Shown here: piece after piece, positions 1-4,234 of the stretch
Layout of the letters: every line of letters starts with the position of its first letter
How positions within the stretch are numbered: the stretch's first letter is position 1
The notes under the pieces: generated by a model
Told to the model about the DNA's origin: nothing
What the model saw: only the letters and a program-made list of their open reading frames with translations
Databases searched by the model: none
Assembly: GCA_023266155.1 (NCBI GenBank)
Contig: JAHFRS010000076.1
Span: forward strand, 1-5,793
DNA length: 5,793 nucleotides
Direction: 5' to 3'
Source of the DNA: an archaeon
GTDB lineage: Archaea > Nanobdellota > Nanobdellia > Woesearchaeales > GW2011-AR9
Program-made: the position numbers and the translations under genes

Positions 1-21
1 ACTGTTCACCCTTTTTGTCAT
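1..21 (-). CDS. Possible start of a divergent gene, truncated by the window edge
   Basis: On the minus strand an ATG at position 21 opens a frame reading MTKRVNS to the window edge; an in-frame ATG at 30 would add three residues (MRV). The palindromic TATA-like box at 42-49 is centred about 25 bp upstream of the ATG at 21, which would suit a leaderless transcript. Seven to ten codons are far too few to assign a family. The open frame may be chance, and the only real support is the promoter geometry. Confidence 0.2.
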
Positions 22-41
22 AACCCTCATAAAATAAGTGT

Positions 42-49
42 TTATATAA
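42..49. promoter_or_regulatory. Palindromic TATA-like box (TTATATAA), possibly divergent
   Basis: TTATATAA reads the same on both strands and resembles an archaeal TATA box. On the plus strand it would start transcription near 71, giving SBDS a leader of about 88 nt. On the minus strand it would start transcription near 19-21, where a short open frame begins. A second, better-placed box at 128-136 makes the plus-strand role secondary. Assignment rests on sequence resemblance only. Confidence 0.35.
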
Positions 50-118
50 GCTTTTTGGTCACCGACGATAAAGGCAGCAAGTGTAGATTAAAGGATATGC
101 CACCACCCGCATCCATGG

Positions 119-136
119 ACATAAAGTACATAAATA
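119..136 (+). promoter_or_regulatory. BRE/TATA promoter for SBDS (leaderless)
   Basis: The box ACATAAATA (128-136), preceded by the A-rich stretch ATAAAG that could act as a BRE, is centred about 26-27 bp before the SBDS ATG at 159. That is the usual TATA-to-start distance in archaea, so the mRNA should begin at or next to the start codon. The 15 bp before the ATG are pyrimidine-rich with no Shine-Dalgarno motif, which agrees with leaderless translation. Confidence 0.6.
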
Positions 137-158
137 CCAACAGATTCTCCCCCTTAGA

Positions 159-842
159 ATGGCCCAAAAAATAACCTTAGCAAAAATCAAGAAATTCGGC
201 AAGAATTTTGAAATCAGCATCGAGCCCGAAAATGCCTTAAACTACAAAAAAGGCATCATCACTGACATCCGGGAAGCACTGTTAGCCGACGATATTTTCA
301 CCGATGCCAAAAAAGGCTTGAAAGCGTCTCACCTGGATTTACAACACGCCTTCAAGACCACTGATCCTGCTGCTATCGCCGACATCATTCTCAAACAGGG
401 AGAAATTCAGGCCACGTCAGAACAGCGTTCCGAGGAGCGGGAACAGAAACGCAGAAAGATCATTTCGTTGATTCAGCGGCAGGCTATTGATGGCAGAACG
501 GGACTTCCTCTTCCTGCGGATCGTATTGAAGCGGCTTTGGAACAGGGAAAAGCCATGATTGACGATCATAAGACGGCGGAAGAGCAATTGGCAGATATTA
601 TTGTAAAACTACGGCCGATTCTGCCGCTGAAGATTGAACAGAAACGGTTGACGCTGACGATTCCCGCTTTGTATGCCGGCAAGAGTTATCAGGCCGTCAA
701 AAGTCAGAGTACTATTATTAAAGAATCCTGGAATAACGACGGCAGCTGGACAGCAGTAGTGGAGATTCCCGCAGGATTGAAGATAGAGTTTATGGAGAAA
801 TTGAATTCTCTCACCCATGGACAGGTGGTGGTGACGGAATAA
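159..842 (+). CDS. SBDS: Ribosome maturation protein SBDS (Sdo1 family)
   Basis: Complete 227-residue SBDS protein, close to the usual archaeal length of about 230. In eukaryotes the family acts with an EF-2-like GTPase to release the anti-association factor eIF6 from the 60S subunit; archaea are thought to use it similarly on the 50S subunit in the cytoplasm. The N-terminal FYSH domain is about residues 1-85, with the signatures DAKKG (49-53) and GEIQATSEQR (81-90). A helical middle domain spans about 88-160 and includes PLPADRIEAAL. A ferredoxin-like C-terminal domain (about 161-227) carries IPALYAGKSY and the W-x-x-DGSW segment at 191-197. The start is supported by the TATA box 26 bp upstream and by alignment with family N-termini. 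It heads the exosome gene cluster, as in many archaea, but a 419-bp insertion now separates it from rrp4. Confidence 0.96.
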   Translation: MAQKITLAKIKKFGKNFEISIEPENALNYKKGIITDIREALLADDIFTDAKKGLKASHLDLQHAFKTTDPAAIADIILKQGEIQATSEQRSEEREQKRRKIISLIQRQAIDGRTGLPLPADRIEAALEQGKAMIDDHKTAEEQLADIIVKLRPILPLKIEQKRLTLTIPALYAGKSYQAVKSQSTIIKESWNNDGSWTAVVEIPAGLKIEFMEKLNSLTHGQVVVTE

Positions 843-858
843 GAAGTCAATCGCAAAT

Positions 859-866
859 CATCTACC
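859..866 (+). repeat. Left target-site duplication (CATCTACC)
   Basis: CATCTACC lies immediately outside the left terminal inverted repeat and is repeated exactly at 1286-1293, immediately outside the right one. An 8-bp direct repeat abutting both ends of an inverted-repeat element is the usual scar of DDE-transposase insertion; IS6, ISL3 and IS1595 are among the families producing 8-bp duplications. The G after each copy also matches, so a 9-bp duplication with asymmetric ends is possible. Confidence 0.75.
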
Positions 867-889
867 GTAATACTTCAGTCATCTGAAGC
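867..889 (+). repeat. Left terminal inverted repeat
   Basis: GTAATACTTCAGT (867-879), then C880, then ATCTGAAGC (881-889). It is the reverse complement of 1263-1285 except for one mismatch (C880 against T1272), giving 22 pairs out of 23. The GAAGC at its inner end is repeated at 1144-1148, so the stem can exchange partners at the central junction. Confidence 0.85.
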
Positions 890-937
890 GTGGTGAGCAT
901 CCTAAGGTCGAAATTCCGTCGATAAAGATATCGAGAG

Positions 938-1002
938 CGCACGAAATGAAGCCCACGACTTCATTTCGGCGCCGAAATGAGGTAGTTTCCTCATTTCGTG
1001 CG
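938..1002. repeat. Cruciform unit 1: two tandem hairpins with exchangeable arms
   Basis: Two 10-bp hairpins lie in tandem. One is CGAAATGAAG / CTTCATTTCG (942-968, 7-nt loop CCCACGA); the other is CGAAATGAGG / CCTCATTTCG (973-998, 6-nt loop). The outer arms also pair with each other over 12 bp (938-949 with 991-1002), and the two inner arms form a perfect 20-bp palindrome (961-980). Two mutually exclusive folds, or a four-way junction, are therefore possible. It shares an almost identical sequence with the unit at 1020-1077. Confidence 0.8.
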
Positions 1003-1008
1003 TCGCGA

Positions 1009-1095
1009 GGGGTTGCTCCCACACAATGAAGCAACGACTTCATTGGTGCACCAGTGAAATCGTCGTTTCACTGTGTGCTACGGGAACGCAGCTCC
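1009..1095. repeat. Cruciform unit 2 on a basal stem
   Basis: A basal stem pairs GGGGTTGC (1009-1016) with GCAGCTCC (1088-1095) using two G-T wobbles, and continues as TCCC (1017-1020) with GGGA (1082-1085). It carries two tandem 8-bp hairpins: CAATGAAG / CTTCATTG (1024-1045, loop CAACGA) and CAGTGAAA / TTTCACTG (1052-1073, loop TCGTCG). The outer arms can also pair as CACACA / TGTGTG (1020-1025 with 1072-1077). A palindrome TGGTGCACCA (1044-1053) lies between the hairpins. The architecture repeats that of 938-1002. Confidence 0.75.
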
Positions 1096-1123
1096 TTCGA
1101 TGGTCATGACCAGAATTTCGAAG
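1095..1123. repeat. Palindromic hairpin before the stem-2 return arm
   Basis: TGGTCATGACCA (1101-1112) is a perfect 12-bp palindrome bracketed by CTTCGA (1095-1100) and TCGAAG (1118-1123), which can also pair. GAATTTCG (1113-1120) alternatively pairs with CGAAATTC (909-916), extending the 12-bp stem 890-901/1123-1134. These pairings compete, so only one can form at a time. Confidence 0.6.
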
Positions 1124-1148
1124 ATGCTCACCACGCTTCCCGTGAAGC

Positions 1149-1262
1149 ACCACCGTCTTCTCGCCTCTCGCTATACTTATCGAGAGCAGACATCTCCGTA
1201 GGAGCCATCCCTCTGTCTGCTTCGTTGTAATAGTCGAGAAGGCTCGACCTGAAGACGGTGGT
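1149..1262. repeat. Right arm: 12-bp stem with three internal hairpins
   Basis: ACCACCGTCTTC (1149-1160) pairs with GAAGACGGTGGT (1251-1262), extendable to 17 bp by GAAGC / GCTTC (1144-1148 with 1263-1267). Inside are CTCTCG / CGAGAG (1165-1186), GCAGACA / TGTCTGC (1186-1220) enclosing a CTCC-GTA-GGAG hairpin, and GTCGAG / CTCGAC (1233-1248) with an AAGG loop. Few bases are left unpaired; the main ones are the linker 1221-1232. Confidence 0.75.
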
Positions 1263-1285
1263 GCTTCAGATTACTGAAGTATTAC
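1263..1285 (-). repeat. Right terminal inverted repeat
   Basis: GCTTCAGAT (1263-1271), T1272, ACTGAAGTATTAC (1273-1285). This is the reverse complement of the left end at 867-889 apart from one position. It directly abuts the second CATCTACC copy. Confidence 0.85.
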
Positions 1286-1293
1286 CATCTACC
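1286..1293 (+). repeat. Right target-site duplication (CATCTACC)
   Basis: Exact copy of 859-866. Removing the element and one copy would leave an SBDS-rrp4 spacer of about 121 bp, a normal size for neighbours with a promoter between them. It ends only 7 bp before the rrp4 TATA box. Confidence 0.75.
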
Positions 1294-1310
1294 GCAAACC
1301 TTTTAAATAA
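1294..1310 (+). promoter_or_regulatory. BRE/TATA promoter for rrp4
   Basis: GCAAACC followed by TTTTAAATA (1301-1309) matches the archaeal BRE-TATA arrangement. Transcription would begin near 1331, giving a leader of about 60 nt. The leader contains AAGGAG at 1337-1342, but this is 48 nt before the ATG and too far to act directly as a ribosome binding site. No other TATA-like box lies nearer the start codon. Confidence 0.55.
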
Positions 1311-1346
1311 CCGCCCAAAATTACCCATCCACAAGCAAGGAGAACC

Positions 1347-1381
1347 GTCCGCCTGTAAAGTGTATCGAATGGGGCGCGGAC
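1347..1381 (+). promoter_or_regulatory. Possible leader hairpin before rrp4
   Basis: GTCCGC (1347-1352) and GCGGAC (1376-1381) are exact inverted repeats separated by 23 nt, ending 9 nt before the rrp4 ATG. In the predicted leader they could form a 6-bp hairpin that would bring AAGGAG (1337-1342) closer to the start codon in space. A 6-bp match with a long loop can easily arise by chance. Confidence 0.3.
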
Positions 1382-1390
1382 AATTACACC

Positions 1391-2074
1391 ATGAGTGCCA
1401 TTTTAATTCACGAACGCGACATCGTCATTCCGGGGGAAGCCCTCGCAGAAGGGATCGATTACCTTCCCGGGGATAATACTTATAGAGAAGATGATAAAAT
1501 CTATTCTAAAGTTCTTGGTTTGGCGTCTATCCAGGGAAGAGTTCTTAAAATAACAGCGTTAACTGGCCCCTATGTGCCTAAAATTGGCGATAAGATCATC
1601 GGTAAAGTCTATGATATCACCATGAGCGGCTGGCGCGTGGAGACGGGAACACCTTATTCCGCCATGCTGAATGTTAAAGATGCCACCTCCCGTTTTATCC
1701 GTAAAGAAGAAGATTTAAGTAAAATCATTGGTATCGGTGAATATATCATTGCCATCATCATTAATGTGACTTCACAACGGTTGATTGACCTGACGATGCG
1801 TGAACCGGGATTACAGAATATTTCCGGCGGGCGAATCATTAAAATCAACTGCCAGAAAGTGCCCAGAGTCATCGGCAAACAGGGCAGTATGATTTCGTTG
1901 ATTAAACAGCACACGAACTGTGAAATTACCGTCGGGCAGAATGGGTTGATCTGGCTGAAAGGAACGCCAGAAGGAGAAGCATTAGCAGAAAAAGCCATCA
2001 GATTCATTGAAGAGAAGTCGCATCAGGAAGGCCTGACGGAACGTATTCAAAAATTCCTGGTAGATCGTACATGA
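1391..2074 (+). CDS. rrp4: Exosome RNA-binding cap protein Rrp4
   Basis: Complete 227-residue Rrp4. Three copies cap the Rrp41-Rrp42 hexamer and feed RNA 3' ends into its channel in the cytoplasm. The N-terminal domain (about 1-60) has the family signatures PGEALAEGIDYLPGDNTYRE (14-33) and YSKVLGL. The S1 domain (about 61-145) begins LTGPYVPKIGDKIIGKV and includes SGWRVE. The KH domain (about 147-208) has VPRVIGKQGSMI with the GxxG loop G162-K-Q-G165, followed by the characteristic VGQNGLIWLKG (181-191). This S1-plus-KH order separates it from Csl4, which carries a zinc ribbon. No alternative ATG, GTG or TTG lies upstream in frame before the leader, so the ATG at 1391 is favoured. Its own TATA box and the 40-bp gap before rrp41 suggest it is partly transcribed on its own. 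Confidence 0.97.
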   Translation: MSAILIHERDIVIPGEALAEGIDYLPGDNTYREDDKIYSKVLGLASIQGRVLKITALTGPYVPKIGDKIIGKVYDITMSGWRVETGTPYSAMLNVKDATSRFIRKEEDLSKIIGIGEYIIAIIINVTSQRLIDLTMREPGLQNISGGRIIKINCQKVPRVIGKQGSMISLIKQHTNCEITVGQNGLIWLKGTPEGEALAEKAIRFIEEKSHQEGLTERIQKFLVDRT

Positions 2075-2090
2075 AGAGTATAAATAAAAA
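2075..2090 (+). promoter_or_regulatory. Internal TATA box before rrp41
   Basis: TATAAATA (2079-2086) lies right after the rrp4 stop, preceded by purine-rich AAGAG. Its centre is about 32 bp before the rrp41 ATG, predicting a start near 2109 and a leader of only about 6 nt. No Shine-Dalgarno motif is present in CTAACAATACAACC, consistent with a near-leaderless message. Confidence 0.55.
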
Positions 2091-2114
2091 ACATCATAAA
2101 CTAACAATACAACC

Positions 2115-2816
2115 ATGGTGTATACCAAACGTGTGGACGGACGGGCACTGGACGAATTGCGTCCGATGGAAGCTAAAGCGGGAATCATCCCTAATGCCGA
2201 CGGTTCAGGCTATTTCAAGATAGGCAATACTGTAGCCTATGCCGCAGTGTATGGACCTCGGGAATTGTTTCCCCGCTTTCTGCAGAATCCTAAAACAGGG
2301 ATTATTCGCTGTCATTACGGCATGATGCCTTTTTCCGGTTCCGGCGAACGGATCCGCCCCGGACAAAATAGAAGGGCTCAGGAAATTTCTATGGTTATGA
2401 ACAAGGCATTAGATCCGGTGATTGACCTTTCCGCGTTTCCCAATGCCGTCGTGGACGTCTTTGTCGATTTGCCTCAGACGGATGCCGGGACGAGATGCGC
2501 CGCGATTTCTGCTGCCGCCATTGCCTTAGCCGACGCAGGTATTCCGATGAAAGATCTGATTAGTTCTATCGCCATGGGACAAGTTGATGGAACGGTCGTC
2601 GCTGACCTTAATTATAGTGAAGAATCGTACCCTGCCATTGTCTCTGACATTCCCATCGCCATGACTCATAACACTAAAGAAGTCACGTTACTGCAGATGG
2701 ACGGAGAAATTTCGAAAGCCGATTTGCTGAAAGCGTTAGAGATGGCAAAAAAAGCGACCGAAAAAGTCTATCAATTACAGATGAAAGCGTTAAAAGAAAA
2801 ATTTGCGAAGGACTGA
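2115..2816 (+). CDS. rrp41: Exosome core RNase PH-like subunit Rrp41
   Basis: Complete 233-residue Rrp41, the phosphorolytic subunit of the archaeal exosome; it forms a trimer of dimers with Rrp42 and degrades (or, in reverse, tails) RNA 3' ends. Family signatures in order: VDGRALDELRP (7-17), MMPFSGSGER (70-79), NRRAQEIS (85-92) with the RNA/phosphate-binding pair R86-R87, DVFVDLPQTDAGTR (114-127), ALADAGIPM (137-145) and LLQMDGEIS (192-200). The acidic active-site region is unusual: where archaeal Rrp41 and PNPase have ED-x2-G-x2-D, this protein reads EESYPAIVSDIP (169-180). D178 matches the second catalytic Asp, but the first Asp and the Gly have no clear counterpart. The rest is well conserved, so this is an intact gene, though catalytic strength is uncertain. 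Its stop is 2 bp before the rrp42 ATG, so the two are surely cotranscribed and produced together. Confidence 0.96.
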   Translation: MVYTKRVDGRALDELRPMEAKAGIIPNADGSGYFKIGNTVAYAAVYGPRELFPRFLQNPKTGIIRCHYGMMPFSGSGERIRPGQNRRAQEISMVMNKALDPVIDLSAFPNAVVDVFVDLPQTDAGTRCAAISAAAIALADAGIPMKDLISSIAMGQVDGTVVADLNYSEESYPAIVSDIPIAMTHNTKEVTLLQMDGEISKADLLKALEMAKKATEKVYQLQMKALKEKFAKD

Positions 2817-2818
2817 AG

Positions 2819-3610
2819 ATGATTATCAATACCCCTACCATCCAGCAACTGGCTCAGCAGCAAAAGCGGCTTGATCAGCGGCAGCTGGAAGAGTATCGCC
2901 AGCCCATCGCCATTGAAACTAATATTTCTTGGACTGCAGAAGGATCAGCAAAAGTACAGATTGGTAAAACTGTGGTTCTGGCTGGCGTCAAGATGGCTAT
3001 TGAGAAGCCTTATAATGACACGCCGGATGAAGGTGGCATCATGGTCAATGCCGAATTATTACCGTTATCAAGTTCAGAATATGAATATGGCCCGCCGGGA
3101 ATTAAAGCCGTGGAATTGGCTCGGGTTACGGATCGCGGCATTCGGGAAGCGAAAGCGATTGATCTTAAGAAACTCTGCTTCAAGCCTGGAGAGAAAGCCT
3201 GGTTTGTGACCATTGATATCATCACGATTAACGATGACGGAAATCTGTTTGACGCTGCCGGTCTGGCGGCGTTAGCCGCGTTAAAATCAGCTCGTTTTCC
3301 GGAAGTGGATAATGCCACTGGCGCCATTGATTATAAGAAAAAAACTAAGATGCCTCTGCCGCTGTTAAAAGAGCCGTTACCGATTACGATTTATAAAATT
3401 GGCACCAGCCTTCTGGTCGATCCAACCCGGGAAGAAGAAAATGCCTATGATGCCCGTTTAACCGTTTCATCTGATGACAAAGGCATTCTTTCGGCGTTGC
3501 AGAAAGGCGGCGAGGCGCCTTTATCATTGGAACAAATTGACCGGATGATTGATTTAGCCTTGGAGAAAGCTACGTTTTTACGGAAAATATTAAATAGTTT
3601 TGTTAGATAA
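2819..3610 (+). CDS. rrp42: Exosome core RNase PH-like subunit Rrp42
   Basis: Complete 263-residue Rrp42, the catalytically silent partner of Rrp41 in the hexameric ring; it contributes to the composite active site and RNA binding. Length fits the usual 260-275. Signatures: the segment RLDQRQLEEYR (17-27), the family's equivalent of the Rrp41 DGR region; GSAKVQIGKTVVLAGVK (42-58); VELARVTDRGIREAKAIDL (98-116) with Arg102 and Arg106; and LLVDPTREEENAYDARLTV (198-216), which is diagnostic for Rrp42 rather than Rrp41. QKGGEAPLSLEQI (228-240) is the usual C-terminal region. The ATG follows the rrp41 stop after two bases, with a weak AAGGA (2808-2812) inside the rrp41 end; this spacing suggests translational coupling. 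Confidence 0.96.
   Translation: MIINTPTIQQLAQQQKRLDQRQLEEYRQPIAIETNISWTAEGSAKVQIGKTVVLAGVKMAIEKPYNDTPDEGGIMVNAELLPLSSSEYEYGPPGIKAVELARVTDRGIREAKAIDLKKLCFKPGEKAWFVTIDIITINDDGNLFDAAGLAALAALKSARFPEVDNATGAIDYKKKTKMPLPLLKEPLPITIYKIGTSLLVDPTREEENAYDARLTVSSDDKGILSALQKGGEAPLSLEQIDRMIDLALEKATFLRKILNSFVR
3582..3597 (+). promoter_or_regulatory. Possible internal promoter for rpoK
   Basis: GGAAAATATTAAATAG inside the end of rrp42 combines a purine/A-rich BRE-like run with the TATA-like ATATTAAATA (3587-3596). The centre is about 25-26 bp before the ATG at 3617, the spacing expected of a leaderless transcript. The DNA also encodes the Rrp42 C-terminus, so AT-richness alone could explain it. Confidence 0.4.
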
Positions 3611-3616
3611 ACTAAG

Positions 3617-3871
3617 ATGGTCATGAACATGAAAAAAGAAACCGCCTTACCAGAAGAAGTAACTGATTACACGAAGTATGAAAAGGCCCGCATGATTGGC
3701 TCCCGAGCCTTACAGCTTTCCATGGGTGCGCCCTTCTTAGTAAAAATGGACGTCGCCGATTTAGAGAGGATTAAGTATAATCCCATTGAAATTGCGTTGA
3801 AGGAATTCAATGAAGGCGTGCTGCCCATCACGGTGAAGAGACCGACCGTGGGCAGGAAACAGTTGAATTGA
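3617..3871 (+). CDS. rpoK: DNA-directed RNA polymerase subunit K (Rpo6)
   Basis: 84-residue archaeal Rpo6, counterpart of eukaryotic Rpb6 and bacterial omega; a small subunit that clamps the largest RNA polymerase subunit and helps assembly. The family core runs from [20 protein letters not shown] (19-38) to [21 protein letters not shown] (56-76), both very typical. The N-terminus has three candidate Met codons (3617, 3623, 3629). The first is chosen because it lies about 26 bp after a TATA-like box and only 6 bp after the rrp42 stop, but the second or third would give an equally complete core. The C-terminal TVGRKQLN tail is short. In many archaea L37Ae and RpoP follow rrp42, so a polymerase subunit here is in keeping, though it is a different one. 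Confidence 0.95.
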   Translation: MVMNMKKETALPEEVTDYTKYEKARMIGSRALQLSMGAPFLVKMDVADLERIKYNPIEIALKEFNEGVLPITVKRPTVGRKQLN

Positions 3872-3892
3872 ATAAAATTCTTATAAAAAGTC

Positions 3893-4207
3893 ATGAACAA
3901 TACCATCACTTCTGAAAAACTGGCACAATACTTCTCCATCACCAAAGAAGCTTTAGGTAAAGTCAAAGGAAATCTTGATCCTCAGCGCAAAGCAACAGCA
4001 GCAGATTTTCTGGACATGGCGCAACGGTATTACGACGACGCTCATTATTTTCTGGAGAAGAAACAGGACGCAGTATTAGCTTTTGCGGCCCTGAATTATG
4101 CCCACGGCTGGCTGGATGCCGGAGCCAGAATTGGCTTGTTTAAAGTCAAAGACAACCGATTGTTTACGGTTGACGGAGAATCAAAACGGAGTCATCGAAA
4201 AAAATAA
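3893..4207 (+). CDS. DUF357 family protein
   Basis: 104-residue protein with the archaeal DUF357 pattern: EKLAQYFSITKEAL near the start, ADFLDMAQRYYDDAHYFLEK (37-56), then FAALNYAHGWLDAGARIGLF (64-83) and the short beta-like stretch VKDNRLFTVDGE (85-96). It is predicted to be mostly a bundle of amphipathic helices, has no signal peptide or membrane segment, and ends in a basic tail (KRSHRKK). The family has no established function that I can name. It lies 21 bp after rpoK and 27 bp before the HAD gene, so it is probably part of the same transcript. The TATA-like TTATAAAA at 3881-3888 is too close to the ATG to drive this gene. Confidence 0.88.
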   Translation: MNNTITSEKLAQYFSITKEALGKVKGNLDPQRKATAADFLDMAQRYYDDAHYFLEKKQDAVLAFAALNYAHGWLDAGARIGLFKVKDNRLFTVDGESKRSHRKK

Positions 4208-4234
4208 AGATGGAAGATATTTTTATTGAAAATT

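Larger units (their letters stand above)
867..1285. mobile_element. MITE-like 419-bp element with nested hairpins; possible structured RNA
   Basis: This stretch fills most of the 548-bp gap between SBDS and rrp4. Its ends are perfect 13-bp inverted repeats (GTAATACTTCAGT / ACTGAAGTATTAC); after one C-T mismatch the pairing continues for 9 bp. The 8-bp repeat CATCTACC flanks both ends. Inside, nearly every base can pair. The arms 890-901/1123-1134, 1135-1139/1144-1148 and 1149-1160/1251-1262 join the terminal stem 881-889/1263-1271 as a four-way junction with no unpaired base between helices. Smaller hairpins fill the two large arms. It has no transposase and no credible reading frame, so as a mobile element it must be non-autonomous. 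The long interlocking stems could also make a folded RNA if SBDS transcription reads through. I recognise no RNase P, SRP, tRNA or rRNA signatures. The insertion reading is favoured because of the flanking duplication; any cellular function is unknown. Confidence 0.75.

Noticed and set aside
938..1077. CRISPR array
   Set aside because: The repeated units are two diverged palindromic modules without regularly spaced identical repeats or unique spacers.
867..1285. RNase P RNA, SRP RNA or another housekeeping RNA
   Set aside because: I see none of the conserved blocks of archaeal RNase P RNA or the SRP RNA helix 8 motif, and the flanking 8-bp duplication points to insertion rather than a resident RNA gene.
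1258..1476. 72-codon plus-strand open frame across the end of the element and the rrp4 start
   Set aside because: It begins inside a stem of the structured element, runs through a terminal repeat and a promoter, and overlaps the rrp4 start out of frame. Its Arg/His-rich product resembles no family I know.
1654..2007. 117-codon minus-strand open frame
   Set aside because: It lies wholly inside rrp4, which has clear S1 and KH motifs. It is an antisense shadow.
2871..3209. 112-codon plus-strand open frame inside rrp42
   Set aside because: It is another frame of rrp42, with a Trp- and Arg-rich composition typical of a shadow frame.
3010..3327. 105-codon minus-strand open frame
   Set aside because: It lies inside rrp42, whose family signatures are continuous across the region.
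3881..3890. TATA-like box (TTATAAAAAG) before the DUF357 gene
   Set aside because: It lies only about 8 bp before the ATG, so transcription would begin inside the coding region with no suitable later start.
4226..4234. TTG start for the HAD gene
   Set aside because: It adds only three residues and no ribosome binding site; the ATG at 4235 gives the usual short lead before motif I.
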